Source of the DNA: Myxococcota bacterium
GTDB taxonomy: Bacteria; Myxococcota_A; UBA9160; UBA4427
NCBI GenBank assembly: GCA_029243605.1
Contig: JAQWRT010000026.1
Coordinates: 120,980-184,979, forward strand
DNA: 64,000 nucleotides
Reading direction: 5' to 3'
A model generated the notes under the pieces. The model was given only the letters and a program-made list of their open reading frames with translations, ran no database searches and was not told the origin of the DNA. Shown here in pieces: positions 42,980 to 51,033 of the stretch. The position numbers and the translations under genes were made by a program. Each line of letters starts with the position of its first letter. Position 1 is the stretch's first letter.

Positions 42980-44161
42980 TTAGATAAAAATGGTTCCTTC
43001 ATTGTAACGATGAAGGGCGGCTTTCAGCGAAGCTGCGGAATCAAGCTGGCGGGGCTGGCCTAGAAAAGGCTGATAGATATAAGAGGTTTCAGTGGGTCGA
43101 TGAGAGTGGCGTGCCTCGATGGCCCATTGAACGAGCTGGCTACGCGATTGAATCAGGTCCGCAGAATATTGGCGACGGCCTGACTCCTGGCCAGCACGAG
43201 TCGCCGGAATTTCGACCTCGACGTCCAGAACCGCATCGCGGCGGAAGAAGCCCCATACGAATGTGGCGCGGCGATGAGGAGAGGCGTTCGCGAAAGACCC
43301 GTGCAGGCACTGACGATTGCAAACGACGACATCACCACGCTCGCAGAGCATCGGCACTGCGTCGGGTAAACGAGTCGACCCCGCATTGGCTTGAACCAAC
43401 TCCGGAATGTTGATGCGGCCGTCTTTGTGACTTCCGGGAACAAGCCACAGGGCATTGGCCGGAGTCGTGGGGTAGAACTGGGCCATGAAATTGAAGCCGT
43501 GAATCTCGGGGTGCCAGTCTGGTCGCTCCCAATGAGTCGTGCCGTCCTGGTGCCACGCGACGGCTGCGCCCAAGCCCGGTTCCTTCAAGAAAATTGTGTC
43601 GTTGTAGGGAACGAAATCGGGTCCATTCAAGGCCTCGGCAACTTTGAGAAGCTGCGGATGGGCCGAGAGCCTGAGGGCGGACGGCATATGCTGGAAAAGG
43701 CCAAGGATCAAAAAAATCGTTTCGGCCTTGGTCTGGGGGCTGATGGAGGGCCCATTCATGGCCACCGGGTGCCGACCGTTCAAGAGCTCGGTTCCTCCCC
43801 AGGGATCCGAGAGGGCCGGAGCCCAGAGGAATTGCGGATTTGCGCCGTCCCCCAGCGCAGGTTGCCCCTCTCGGTCGGTCTCGCTCCCCGCTTCGGCTGG
43901 GGCGCGCCTGAGCAATTCCTGCAGGTCGGTATCGAATTCCGACAACTCTTCAGAATCGATCAGTTGCTCGAAAACATAGAAACCTGTCCGGTTATAGGCC
44001 TCCAGAATGTCGGAGGCGAGTTCACCCGCGTCATCAAAGCGGAGCCGTCCCCGATTGCCTAATGATTCAGCGCGCTCAGCACCCTCTGACCAATAGAGTG
44101 CTTCATCCTCTACCGTGCTCTTGGAAAGGGCAGGGCTGGTCTTGCCTTCAAGCTGATCCAT
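42980..44161 (-). CDS. Phytanoyl-CoA dioxygenase-family Fe(II)/2OG oxygenase, 393 aa
   Basis: The iron triad is H204-x-D206 (AVAWHQDGTTHW) and H287 (RQCLHGSFANAS), with R298 for 2-oxoglutarate. GFNFMAQFYPTTPANALWLVPGSHKDG matches the PhyH core. An N-terminal extension of about 100 residues makes it longer than the protein at 16494. This longer form is common in marine and soil bacteria with unknown hydroxylase substrates. It reads away from a P450 remnant located just upstream. Confidence 0.84.
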   Translation of the reverse strand: MDQLEGKTSPALSKSTVEDEALYWSEGAERAESLGNRGRLRFDDAGELASDILEAYNRTGFYVFEQLIDSEELSEFDTDLQELLRRAPAEAGSETDREGQPALGDGANPQFLWAPALSDPWGGTELLNGRHPVAMNGPSISPQTKAETIFLILGLFQHMPSALRLSAHPQLLKVAEALNGPDFVPYNDTIFLKEPGLGAAVAWHQDGTTHWERPDWHPEIHGFNFMAQFYPTTPANALWLVPGSHKDGRINIPELVQANAGSTRLPDAVPMLCERGDVVVCNRQCLHGSFANASPHRRATFVWGFFRRDAVLDVEVEIPATRAGQESGRRQYSADLIQSRSQLVQWAIEARHSHRPTETSYIYQPFLGQPRQLDSAASLKAALHRYNEGTIFI

Positions 44162-44356
44162 CGGGGTTCCTCGGGTGATCCGTTTCGGTGAAAGGGAGAG
44201 AGTAGGGCATTCAAGCTATTCGGCGGTAGGGTATTTGGCTTCGGCTTTCCTGAGTCCTCGAGCCCAACGTCCGGGTATGGATCTGAGTCGAAGGCCTTAC
44301 CGGGAAGCATTATGGGTTTCTGCCCGAGGATTTAGCAGGACCTTGGGTGATCCCGG

Positions 44357-45170
44357 CTACTTTTCGTCGACCTCTGATTCGTTGGTCTCACGGCCATTCG
44401 CTGATGCGAGTTCGAAGTTGACGTGCAATGCAAGGGCTTCCAGCATGATGCGGGGCTGGTGAAGGAACTTGTTCCCAGGCCCGTAACGAAATTTCTCAAT
44501 CCTTTGGATGAGCCGGCTCCAAGCAATCGTCTGCTCGATCCGCGAGAGGCCGGCCCCCGGACAGATTCGAGGTCGCTCAGCTTTCGTCCGAGTGCCCGAA
44601 GGCCCCGAGAGCTTCCAGCTGGCTGGTCATCTGCTCTCTGGAGAGCTTGTTACGGGGACCTCTCCCGTATAGGACGGGCATGACCTGAAAATTCCCCCAC
44701 TCGGCGAGCTGGGGGATGTCTTCACGGGGAAAACCAAGAATTGTGGCGAGGACAATTTGGGGAAGCGGTCGGGCGAACTCCGAAACGAATTCGACCTTTC
44801 CGCGCTCGATCCAACGGTCGAGAAGCTGATCCGCGGCGCGGGTAATCATGGCGCTGTGTCGAGTCGCGCCCGGGCCAACCCAGGGATCGGTGAGTTCCTG
44901 GCGGTGGGCACGGGAGAACTCCTGGGTGGGGCGAATGGTGGCCATTGAGACGATCATGGCGTTCATCGCCCCGGGAAGCTTGTGCTCGGTGCTGGCGCGA
45001 TTGGCCTCTTCGACAGCCGGGCGGACCGAGTCGATGGCGGCGGTGAGAAGCGTCTTGAAACGCTCGGGGTCCTTGACCACGCGAGCGATATCCGAGCACT
45101 TGCTGAGGACGAACGCGTCGCTCCCTAGTGCGATCCCTTCTGGGCAGATCGAGCGGAGATGGGCGATTAT
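44357..45170 (-). pseudogene. Cytochrome P450 remnant with internal deletion
   Basis: From 45170 the frame reads CPEGIALGSDAFVLSKCSDIARVVKDPERF, then ...FSRAHRQELTDPWVGPGATRHSAMI...PLPQIVLATILGFPREDIPQLAEWG, ending ...LEALGAFGHSDES at a TGA (44577). That is the N-terminal half of a P450 without its start. In another frame right after, RICPGAGLSRIEQTIAWSRLIQRIEKFRYGPG...LHVNFELAS supplies the haem-Cys region and C-terminus, stopping at 44357. The I-helix, K-helix and the rest of the haem loop are missing. It cannot be functional. Confidence 0.78.
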
Positions 45171-45200
45171 CTACGGCACCCGCAGCCAAGTAGGAGACGC

Positions 45201-45575
45201 ATGCCCGATACAACCGTCCGAAACAAGCAACGCGCACGCGAGGTTATCGAAAAGATCGTGAACGGTGGCGATGTGGAACTGGCCGATGAGTACTATCGCG
45301 AGGACTATATCCAACACAATCCGGCTGTTGGCCAGGGCCGCGAGGCGCTTAAAAAGGTACTGCGCGCCATGCACTCTCTCGAGGAGCCGATGCATGTGGA
45401 AATCAAGCTGATCAATGCTGAAGATGACATGGTATGGCTCCTGCTCGAGTGGTCAGGAGGCAGCCTCTCCGAGAGAATGCCTCGTATCGAGCAGACCGCA
45501 GAGATCTTTCGTATGGAGGACGGCATGATGGCCGAGCACTGGGATGTATTGCAGATGACGCGGCCGGAAGCCTAA
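45201..45575 (+). CDS. SnoaL-like NTF2-fold protein, 124 aa
   Basis: Residues read RAREVIEKIVNGGDVELADEYYREDYIQHNPAVGQGREALKKVLRAMH, with IEIKLINAEDDMVWLLLEW and EIFRMEDGMMAEHWDVLQ. This is the SnoaL / ester-cyclase pattern with the D-Y-I-Q-H-N-P block. The fold can act as a small cyclase, isomerase or binding protein. TAGGAG lies four bases upstream of the ATG at 45201. Followed after two bases by the ABM protein, so the two form an operon. Confidence 0.82.
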   Translation: MPDTTVRNKQRAREVIEKIVNGGDVELADEYYREDYIQHNPAVGQGREALKKVLRAMHSLEEPMHVEIKLINAEDDMVWLLLEWSGGSLSERMPRIEQTAEIFRMEDGMMAEHWDVLQMTRPEA

Positions 45576-45577
45576 GC

Positions 45578-45979
45578 GTGGCCACCTTACTCGCTCATAT
45601 CCAAGTAAAGGAGGGCCGAGAGGCCGAGTTCGAGGCTATCGCGGCCAAACTCTACGGCGAGACCCATCGCAACGAAACCGGCTGCCTGCGCTACGAGTAC
45701 TGGCGAGGGGCCGAGCCCGGCTTCTACTATTCGCTGCTCTCCTTCGACGACTTCCACGGCTTTCTTCGCCATCAGGTAAGTGATCACCATGAGGAGGCTT
45801 CGCCGGGCATTCGCGATATCTGTATCGATGTGAAGCTCGAGTGGGTAGATCCCATAGGTGAGTCTTCTCCGCTACCCGCCACTCGGATGCAGGAGATTCC
45901 CGAAGGGGCGGACGAGAAGACCATGCTCTATCACAAACTCTTCGCGGCGGTCACCCAGGCGTGGTGGCGAAAAGAATAG
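45578..45979 (+). CDS. Antibiotic biosynthesis monooxygenase (ABM)-like protein, 133 aa
   Basis: Ferredoxin-like ABM fold: LLAHIQVKEGREAEFEAIAAKLYGETHRNETGCLRYEYWRGAEPGFYYSLLSFDDFHGFLRHQVSDHHEE is characteristic. A C-terminal extension of ~40 residues carries EGADEKTMLYHKLFAAVTQAWWRK. GTG start two bases after the SnoaL stop. Members oxidise or degrade hydrophobic ring compounds, or act as haem-degrading IsdG types; the His pattern does not decide. Confidence 0.75.
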   Translation: MATLLAHIQVKEGREAEFEAIAAKLYGETHRNETGCLRYEYWRGAEPGFYYSLLSFDDFHGFLRHQVSDHHEEASPGIRDICIDVKLEWVDPIGESSPLPATRMQEIPEGADEKTMLYHKLFAAVTQAWWRKE

Positions 45980-46132
45980 GAAGTGCGATCTGCTGGGTAT
46001 AGGCACTATGCTAAAGCACTAAGGGGAGCCTCGACGGGATGAGTTTAACCTGGGCGCATCGCGCGGGGTCTGCTGCGGTCTAACCGAGACTTCTGCGAAC
46101 GATCATTGAGACTACCGAGCGGGAGGCGGGAA

Positions 46133-47110
46133 GTGGATCTGTTTAAGCCGGGGCCGGAATCGGCTCGTGCTCAATTGCGAGCGCTGACGATGGTCGCTCG
46201 CTCCGCGCCGAATGGCCTCGCGCGTCCTCAGCGAGCAATGCTCGATGCGGTTCAGCAAGTGCTTTTCGAATCAGATTTCGATCTTGAGGGCCTCGAGTCA
46301 ATCGACGACGTCGCATTGCGGCAGGCCTTTCATGACCCAGCCGAGGCGCGACAACTGATTCGGTTTATGATCCTGACGGCCATCGCCGAAGGCCCACCAA
46401 CTCTCGAGCAATCGAGACTCATCATTGGCTTCTCAAAGGCACTGAAAGTCGATGAGCCCGCAGTCGGAGTGATCTCCAATCTTGCGAAGAATCGAATGCT
46501 CCGATTTCGCCTCGGCTTTGCGCGCCGCGCGCATGTTCGAACCTATTTGCGAAACTCCAAGAAATTGCTGGGCGGAGTCTTCCCCGTGATCAAAGCAATT
46601 CTTCGCTTTCGCGGAGTATTGGGTCCGGATGAGGAACTGGTCAGCCGTTTTCGTGCATTGGGCGATTTGCCACTCGGGACACTTGGCCGTGAGTTCCACG
46701 ACCACTGTCGAGATGCAGAAATCGGATTCAGCGGCGAGAGGGGTGGCTTCCCGCTTGGGGCGGTCTACCACGATTTTTCTCACGTGCTGAGCGGGTATGA
46801 CATCTCACCCGAAGGGGAAATCAAAAACGCAGGATTCCAAGCTGGATTTTGCAATGGGGATGAGGACTTCTTTACGACCCTCTTCGCGAATCTTATCCAC
46901 ACGGCTGGCATCAACCTCACGCCCTTCGAGATGCCGGTTGTTCTCGGGCGGATCGCCCAGGGCACACTCGCCGTCGATTGGCTCAGGGAAATTAGACGCG
47001 GCTCGAAAATGAGCGTCGACCTCGGCGACAACTGGATTTTCTGGGACTTTGTGGCCCTGCCGATCGACGTGGCTCGGGAAAAGCTGGGAGTCCAGCCGAA
47101 CTCCGCATGA
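46133..47110 (+). CDS. TerB-like domain fused to Coq4-like domain, 325 aa
   Basis: Residues ~10-130 are helical and TerB-like: LRALTMVARSAPNGLARPQRAML...FMILTAIAEGPPTLEQSRLIIGFSKALKVDE. Residues ~180-300 match Coq4: LPLGTLGREFHDHC, then the zinc signature H213-D214-x-x-H217-x11-E229 in YHDFSHVLSGYDISPEGE. Coq4 organises ubiquinone synthesis in mitochondria, and bacterial Coq4-like proteins probably serve isoprenoid-lipid or quinone metabolism. The GTG at 46133 has GGGAGG six bases upstream; a TTG at 46106 has no site. Coq4 assignment is strong; the TerB half is weaker. Confidence 0.75.
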   Translation: MDLFKPGPESARAQLRALTMVARSAPNGLARPQRAMLDAVQQVLFESDFDLEGLESIDDVALRQAFHDPAEARQLIRFMILTAIAEGPPTLEQSRLIIGFSKALKVDEPAVGVISNLAKNRMLRFRLGFARRAHVRTYLRNSKKLLGGVFPVIKAILRFRGVLGPDEELVSRFRALGDLPLGTLGREFHDHCRDAEIGFSGERGGFPLGAVYHDFSHVLSGYDISPEGEIKNAGFQAGFCNGDEDFFTTLFANLIHTAGINLTPFEMPVVLGRIAQGTLAVDWLREIRRGSKMSVDLGDNWIFWDFVALPIDVAREKLGVQPNSA

Positions 47111-47187
47111 TCCACGACTATTTGGCGGAAACACTTTCTCTAATTCCGCTGTCCTGACCCTGCTTGTTGGGTTCCTAACTGGAGGGT

Positions 47188-49005
47188 TTAGCGGAAGTCC
47201 AGGCCCTTGAACTTGCCCGAGTTCCGCCACTTATTCAGGTACTTGAAGAAGGCGACAGGCCCGCGGGGGTGGCCCATGGCCTGGCCGAGGAGACCCCCTT
47301 CATGGCCTTCGTTGTTGTAGTAGCCGGGGGTGCACTTCGAGAGCATGTTGCTCATGCGCGCACGGGTGCCGCCGCCGCGGCCCAGCAATTCGAGCCAATC
47401 GTCCTGCGCCCTTTGAGTGACCTCTATCTCTTTGAGGTCCTTGTCCATGGCGTGCCGGATCATCATCGCGATGGTGAGCCCGGACTCCGTAAAGTTGTGA
47501 GGCACGTTTGAGAGCAGCGCCGCCCCCTGGAAGCCACCCAGAATGAACATGTTCGGGAAGCCGTGAACGTGGATGCCGTGCAGCGAGCGCATGCCCCCAT
47601 CCCAGGCCTCCGAGAGCTTTAAGCCGTGGCTGCCGGTGACGTCGAAGCCGTTTCGGCTCGTCTGGTCCGTGCCGACCTCGAAGCCCGAGGCGTAGATGAT
47701 GCAGTCGAGTTCGTATTCTTTGCCTGCGACGACGACGCCCTTTTTGGTAACACCTTCGACTCCTTTGCCGTTCGTGTCGACAAGGTTGGTTCCCGGCTCG
47801 TTGTAGGCCTGAAGATATTCGTCGTGGAAGCACGGTCGCTTACAGAGTTGGCGGTACCACGCCTTCAAATTTTGCGCAGTCTCCCGATCCTCGACGACCG
47901 TATCCGCGCGGCTTCGGATTTCGTTCATCTTCTCATGGTCGAGATCTTCGAAAGCCGCCATCATGTTTTTGGGCGTCATTTTGTAGAAGGGCAACGAGAA
48001 AATCCGGCTGCGGATGCGGCGGGAGAGATCGGTCCAGCCGTCCTGGACGAGATCTTCCTTCGGCATACGCAAGCCTATGGCTTGGTTGGCAGTGAAGTTC
48101 TCAAGCCACTTCTGCTGCCAGCCGGGCTCTTTGACCTCTCGCTCAAACCAGTCCATGTCGGTGGGGCCGTTTCCGCGGACGTCCACGGAAGAGGGCGTGC
48201 GCTGAAAGACATAGAGCTCGCCGCAGGCCTTCGCGAGATGCGGCACGCACTGAACTGAAGTTGCTCCCGTGCCGATGATCCCCACTTTTTTGTCCGCGAG
48301 GTTGGACATGCGCGTGCCAGAGGGGTCGCCGCCGGTGTAGTCGTAGTCCCAGCGGCTGGTGTGGAAGGAGTGCCCTTCGAACGAGTCGACTCCCTCGAGG
48401 CCGGGAAGCTTCGGCACGTGCAGGGGGCCGGTGCCGATCGTGATGTACTGCGCCGTGAATGCGTCACCGCGGTTGGTGCGCACGGTCCACACCGAACGCT
48501 CGGCGTCCCACTCAATGTCGTTTACCTCGGTGTGAAAAAGCGCGTTCTCGTAGAGCCCAAAATGCTTGCCGATGCGCCGGGAGTGCTCGAGGATCTCGGG
48601 CGCGTGCGCGTACTTCTCAGTCGGCACGTGTCCGGTCTCTTCGAGCAGAGGCATGTAGACAAAGGAGGCGGTGTCGCACTGGGCACCCGGGTAGCGGTTC
48701 CAGTACCAGGTTCCGCCGAAGTCGCCCGCCTTGTCGATTACGCGGATGTTCTCGACACCCGCCTCCTTGAGGCGTGCCCCGGTGATCAGCCCCGCGAAGC
48801 CGCCGCCGATCAGGGCTACGTCGACGTGATCCGTGACCGGCTCGCGCGCGATCACCGGCATGTACGGGTCATCGATATAGTGCGAGAGGGCGGTGCCTGC
48901 GAGCCGCAGATATTGCTCGTTGCCGTCCGGGCGCAATCGTTTCTCGCGCTCTTCGGCATACCTGGCGCGGATCGCTTGCTTGTCGATGGGGTTGTTGGCA
49001 GTCAT
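47188..49005 (-). CDS. Baeyer-Villiger monooxygenase (CHMO/STMO-like, long type), 605 aa
   Basis: FAD motif ALIGGGFAGLITGARL (residues 64-79), GGTWYWNRYPGAQCDTASFVYMP, then the Baeyer-Villiger fingerprint FEGHSFHTSRWD at 209-220. The second Rossmann motif is in GIIGTGATSVQCVPHLA. An N-terminal extension of ~60 residues (AIRARYAEEREKRLRPDGNEQYL) is typical of steroid and cyclododecanone-type BVMOs. NADPH plus O2 convert a ketone into an ester or lactone. AAAGGAG five bases before the ATG at 49005 fixes the start against a longer open frame. Intact. Confidence 0.9.
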   Translation of the reverse strand: MTANNPIDKQAIRARYAEEREKRLRPDGNEQYLRLAGTALSHYIDDPYMPVIAREPVTDHVDVALIGGGFAGLITGARLKEAGVENIRVIDKAGDFGGTWYWNRYPGAQCDTASFVYMPLLEETGHVPTEKYAHAPEILEHSRRIGKHFGLYENALFHTEVNDIEWDAERSVWTVRTNRGDAFTAQYITIGTGPLHVPKLPGLEGVDSFEGHSFHTSRWDYDYTGGDPSGTRMSNLADKKVGIIGTGATSVQCVPHLAKACGELYVFQRTPSSVDVRGNGPTDMDWFEREVKEPGWQQKWLENFTANQAIGLRMPKEDLVQDGWTDLSRRIRSRIFSLPFYKMTPKNMMAAFEDLDHEKMNEIRSRADTVVEDRETAQNLKAWYRQLCKRPCFHDEYLQAYNEPGTNLVDTNGKGVEGVTKKGVVVAGKEYELDCIIYASGFEVGTDQTSRNGFDVTGSHGLKLSEAWDGGMRSLHGIHVHGFPNMFILGGFQGAALLSNVPHNFTESGLTIAMMIRHAMDKDLKEIEVTQRAQDDWLELLGRGGGTRARMSNMLSKCTPGYYNNEGHEGGLLGQAMGHPRGPVAFFKYLNKWRNSGKFKGLDFR

Positions 49006-49332
49006 GGTGGCTCCTTTCGTGTCACACGGTTTGGCGCCGACCAGTCGTTGGGGCCCTAAAAGGGCGCTATGCCCAGCAACGGTAGTCGGACTAGCCTCTA
49101 GAGAGCATAGGATATTTATTTCTACCGCTGGAGTCATCGGGTGCGGAAAGTGGTCCCCCGAGCGGACGCGGTTTTGCTCGCGGCCACTCAGTCTCACTGC
49201 CGTGTTACTTCGGCCTGGCAGTGAACCTGGAGATCGTCGACCTCACGATGGTCGTTTTGGGTCCGTCGCCATGAATCTCGACGGGTATCCCGCACCTTTA
49301 AAGTATTGGGGCGAGACCGGCAGCCTGTGTCT
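49006..49332. other. Intergenic region, nothing recognised
   Basis: About 325 bases between two minus-strand genes. Likely holds the promoter of the Baeyer-Villiger monooxygenase. No strong hairpin, operator or small gene seen. Confidence 0.35.
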
Positions 49333-50253
49333 CTAGAGATGAGGCAGGATTGGGACCGTGAGCGACGAGAGGTCATCGCCGAGCTGCTTGTCCGGAAAAA
49401 TCCCTTGGTAGAACTCGCTCGTGATCATCTGACCAAAAAACTCCACTCCCGGATAGTAGACGATGATGACCCGGTCAAAATCAGCCTCGCCTTCGAGCGT
49501 AACCGACTCTCCGATGTGCAGCGGTCCTGCACCGGCTTCGGCGAATAGCGCGAACATCTCGGCGCCGTAAGCGGCGTTGGCCTCGCGCTGTTCAGCAGTT
49601 CCATTTTTCGAAAAATTGAAGATAATCATCCCGTTGCGCCCGTATTCGAGATTCTCTCGCAGAGCAGTGGCGAATGTCTCCATACGCGAGCGGGCCTCGG
49701 GGGGAGCTTTGGCCAGGAATTCTTCCAGACCCGGTACTTTCTTGAAGGGGTAACGCGCGGGCTCCCTGCGGACAATTTGCGAAACTCTCTGTCCCAGGAG
49801 AATCGCCGGAAGTGCAAGGTTGACCCCGGCGCTGCGCTTCATGCCTAGTGAATAGATGTTCGTGAAACGGGCTTCGAGCTCGTGACGTTCGACGCTCGTC
49901 GAGTCCGCCTCCCAGGCAGCACGATTCGGATATTGGGTGATCACGAATGCCTCCCAGTCGTCGGGAGGAAGCTGGCTCGACGTTCGGCCGTTGACCACCG
50001 TTTTGCCAGCATAGATGACCTCAGCTCCGGATTTCTGGACCCCATTGACGAATTCGCGGACGCCGCTCAGCAATTCCTGATCCGGAGCTAGCTTCAAGGC
50101 GCTGACGACGTGGAATGCCTGCCCCGAATAGAAGAGATCCTGGCGATCCCCAGCGAGGTTTCGACGAATTTCGAGATAGCGAAATTCCTGGATGCAGATC
50201 GCGACGAGCACGACCAAAACAATGACGGAAATCAATCCCAAGACTAGTTTCAA
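49333..50253 (-). CDS. Membrane-anchored tandem dimeric-barrel (DUF1330-like) protein, 306 aa
   Basis: Paralogue of the protein at 258-1151: a hydrophobic anchor (LVLGLISVIVLVVLVAICI), EFRYLEIRRNLAGDRQ, then two ferredoxin-like repeats, with VIIVYYPGVEFF and the near-identical end DKQLGDDLSSLTVPILPHL. The best start is a TTG at 50253, aligned with the paralogue start and carrying AGAGGAG eight bases upstream. A longer ATG-led frame to 50355 has no such site. Function unknown, as for the paralogue. The two genes are 48 kb apart on the same strand, consistent with an old duplication. Confidence 0.62.
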   Translation of the reverse strand: MKLVLGLISVIVLVVLVAICIQEFRYLEIRRNLAGDRQDLFYSGQAFHVVSALKLAPDQELLSGVREFVNGVQKSGAEVIYAGKTVVNGRTSSQLPPDDWEAFVITQYPNRAAWEADSTSVERHELEARFTNIYSLGMKRSAGVNLALPAILLGQRVSQIVRREPARYPFKKVPGLEEFLAKAPPEARSRMETFATALRENLEYGRNGMIIFNFSKNGTAEQREANAAYGAEMFALFAEAGAGPLHIGESVTLEGEADFDRVIIVYYPGVEFFGQMITSEFYQGIFPDKQLGDDLSSLTVPILPHL

Positions 50254-50333
50254 GCTGCCGTCTCCTCTGTCAAGAGCACCGCGTATTCTAATGCTTTTTG
50301 GCCCTTCTTCCCTGAAAAGATGGTTTCCCACAC

Positions 50334-50711
50334 TCAAGCCATGGTTCTGAAGCAAAGCGGGCCTGGGGCGAAAAAAATTGGGACTCCGATTATTCCGAAG
50401 AAAGTTTTCGCCTTGGCACGTGGCGCACGGGGCTGGTCAGCCGTGCCTGAAATATTGCGGGTCAGGTCGTCCTGGTTCTCACAACTGCCAAGACCGCCCG
50501 CGTCATTTCCGGCCCAGAGAGTGAGAGCGGGGCGTTTGACCGCCTCGAGTCCGGCTCGCGCCGCAGTCTTCACCCCGTCCAACGCCTTGATGACCGACCG
50601 AAACACGCGGACACCGGCGATGTAGATCCGACTCGGGAATGAAACATCGTAGGCCGTCTCAGTTTCCGGCGGGATCCACCGTAGAAGGGAAGCTGTTGCC
50701 CAGAAACGCGA
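50334..50711 (-). pseudogene. Haloalkane dehalogenase remnant (C-terminal part)
   Basis: Starting right after an in-frame TAG (50712-50714), the frame reads RFWATASLLRWIPPETETAYDVSFPSRIYIAGVRVF, then GLEAVKRPALTLWAGNDAGGLGSCENQDDLTRNISGTADQP. This matches the C-terminal region of DhmA/DhlA-type haloalkane dehalogenases, where the acid residue sits in the L-W-A-G-N-D strand. After GTADQP the similarity stops, so the catalytic-His end (PHA...HFLQDD) is missing. Nothing of the nucleophile or oxyanion part remains upstream. A decayed or truncated gene. Confidence 0.6.
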
Positions 50712-51033
50712 CTAATTGGGGGAACGGATCTCCTCGCTCACATCGCTGTCTTCGTCCTCGGGGTAGGGGGCCTTGTCAAGGAAACAAACGATGGATTCGA
50801 TAAAGCTCAAGACAGAGGCCGCCCCCCTTTTGGTTGTAGTTGAGGCGAAGAGGGCCGAGAGCAGAGTCAGATTACGCCCTCGTTGCGAACATAGCCTTTC
50901 ACGCCAATGCGGGGACTGGAGAGTGCACGAACGGCGTCCCGGATGCTGCCCGGAGCGGGACGATACTCGCCAGCGAGTCAGGCTTCAGCGGTAAGCTCAT
51001 TCGGCATGTGTCGTCCATTATAGTCCGCGAGAA
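50712..51033. other. Intergenic region, nothing recognised
   Basis: About 320 bases between the haloalkane dehalogenase remnant and the amidase. A + strand frame (50840-51121) is open and slightly protein-like but overlaps the amidase and has no ribosome site; not supported. Confidence 0.35.
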
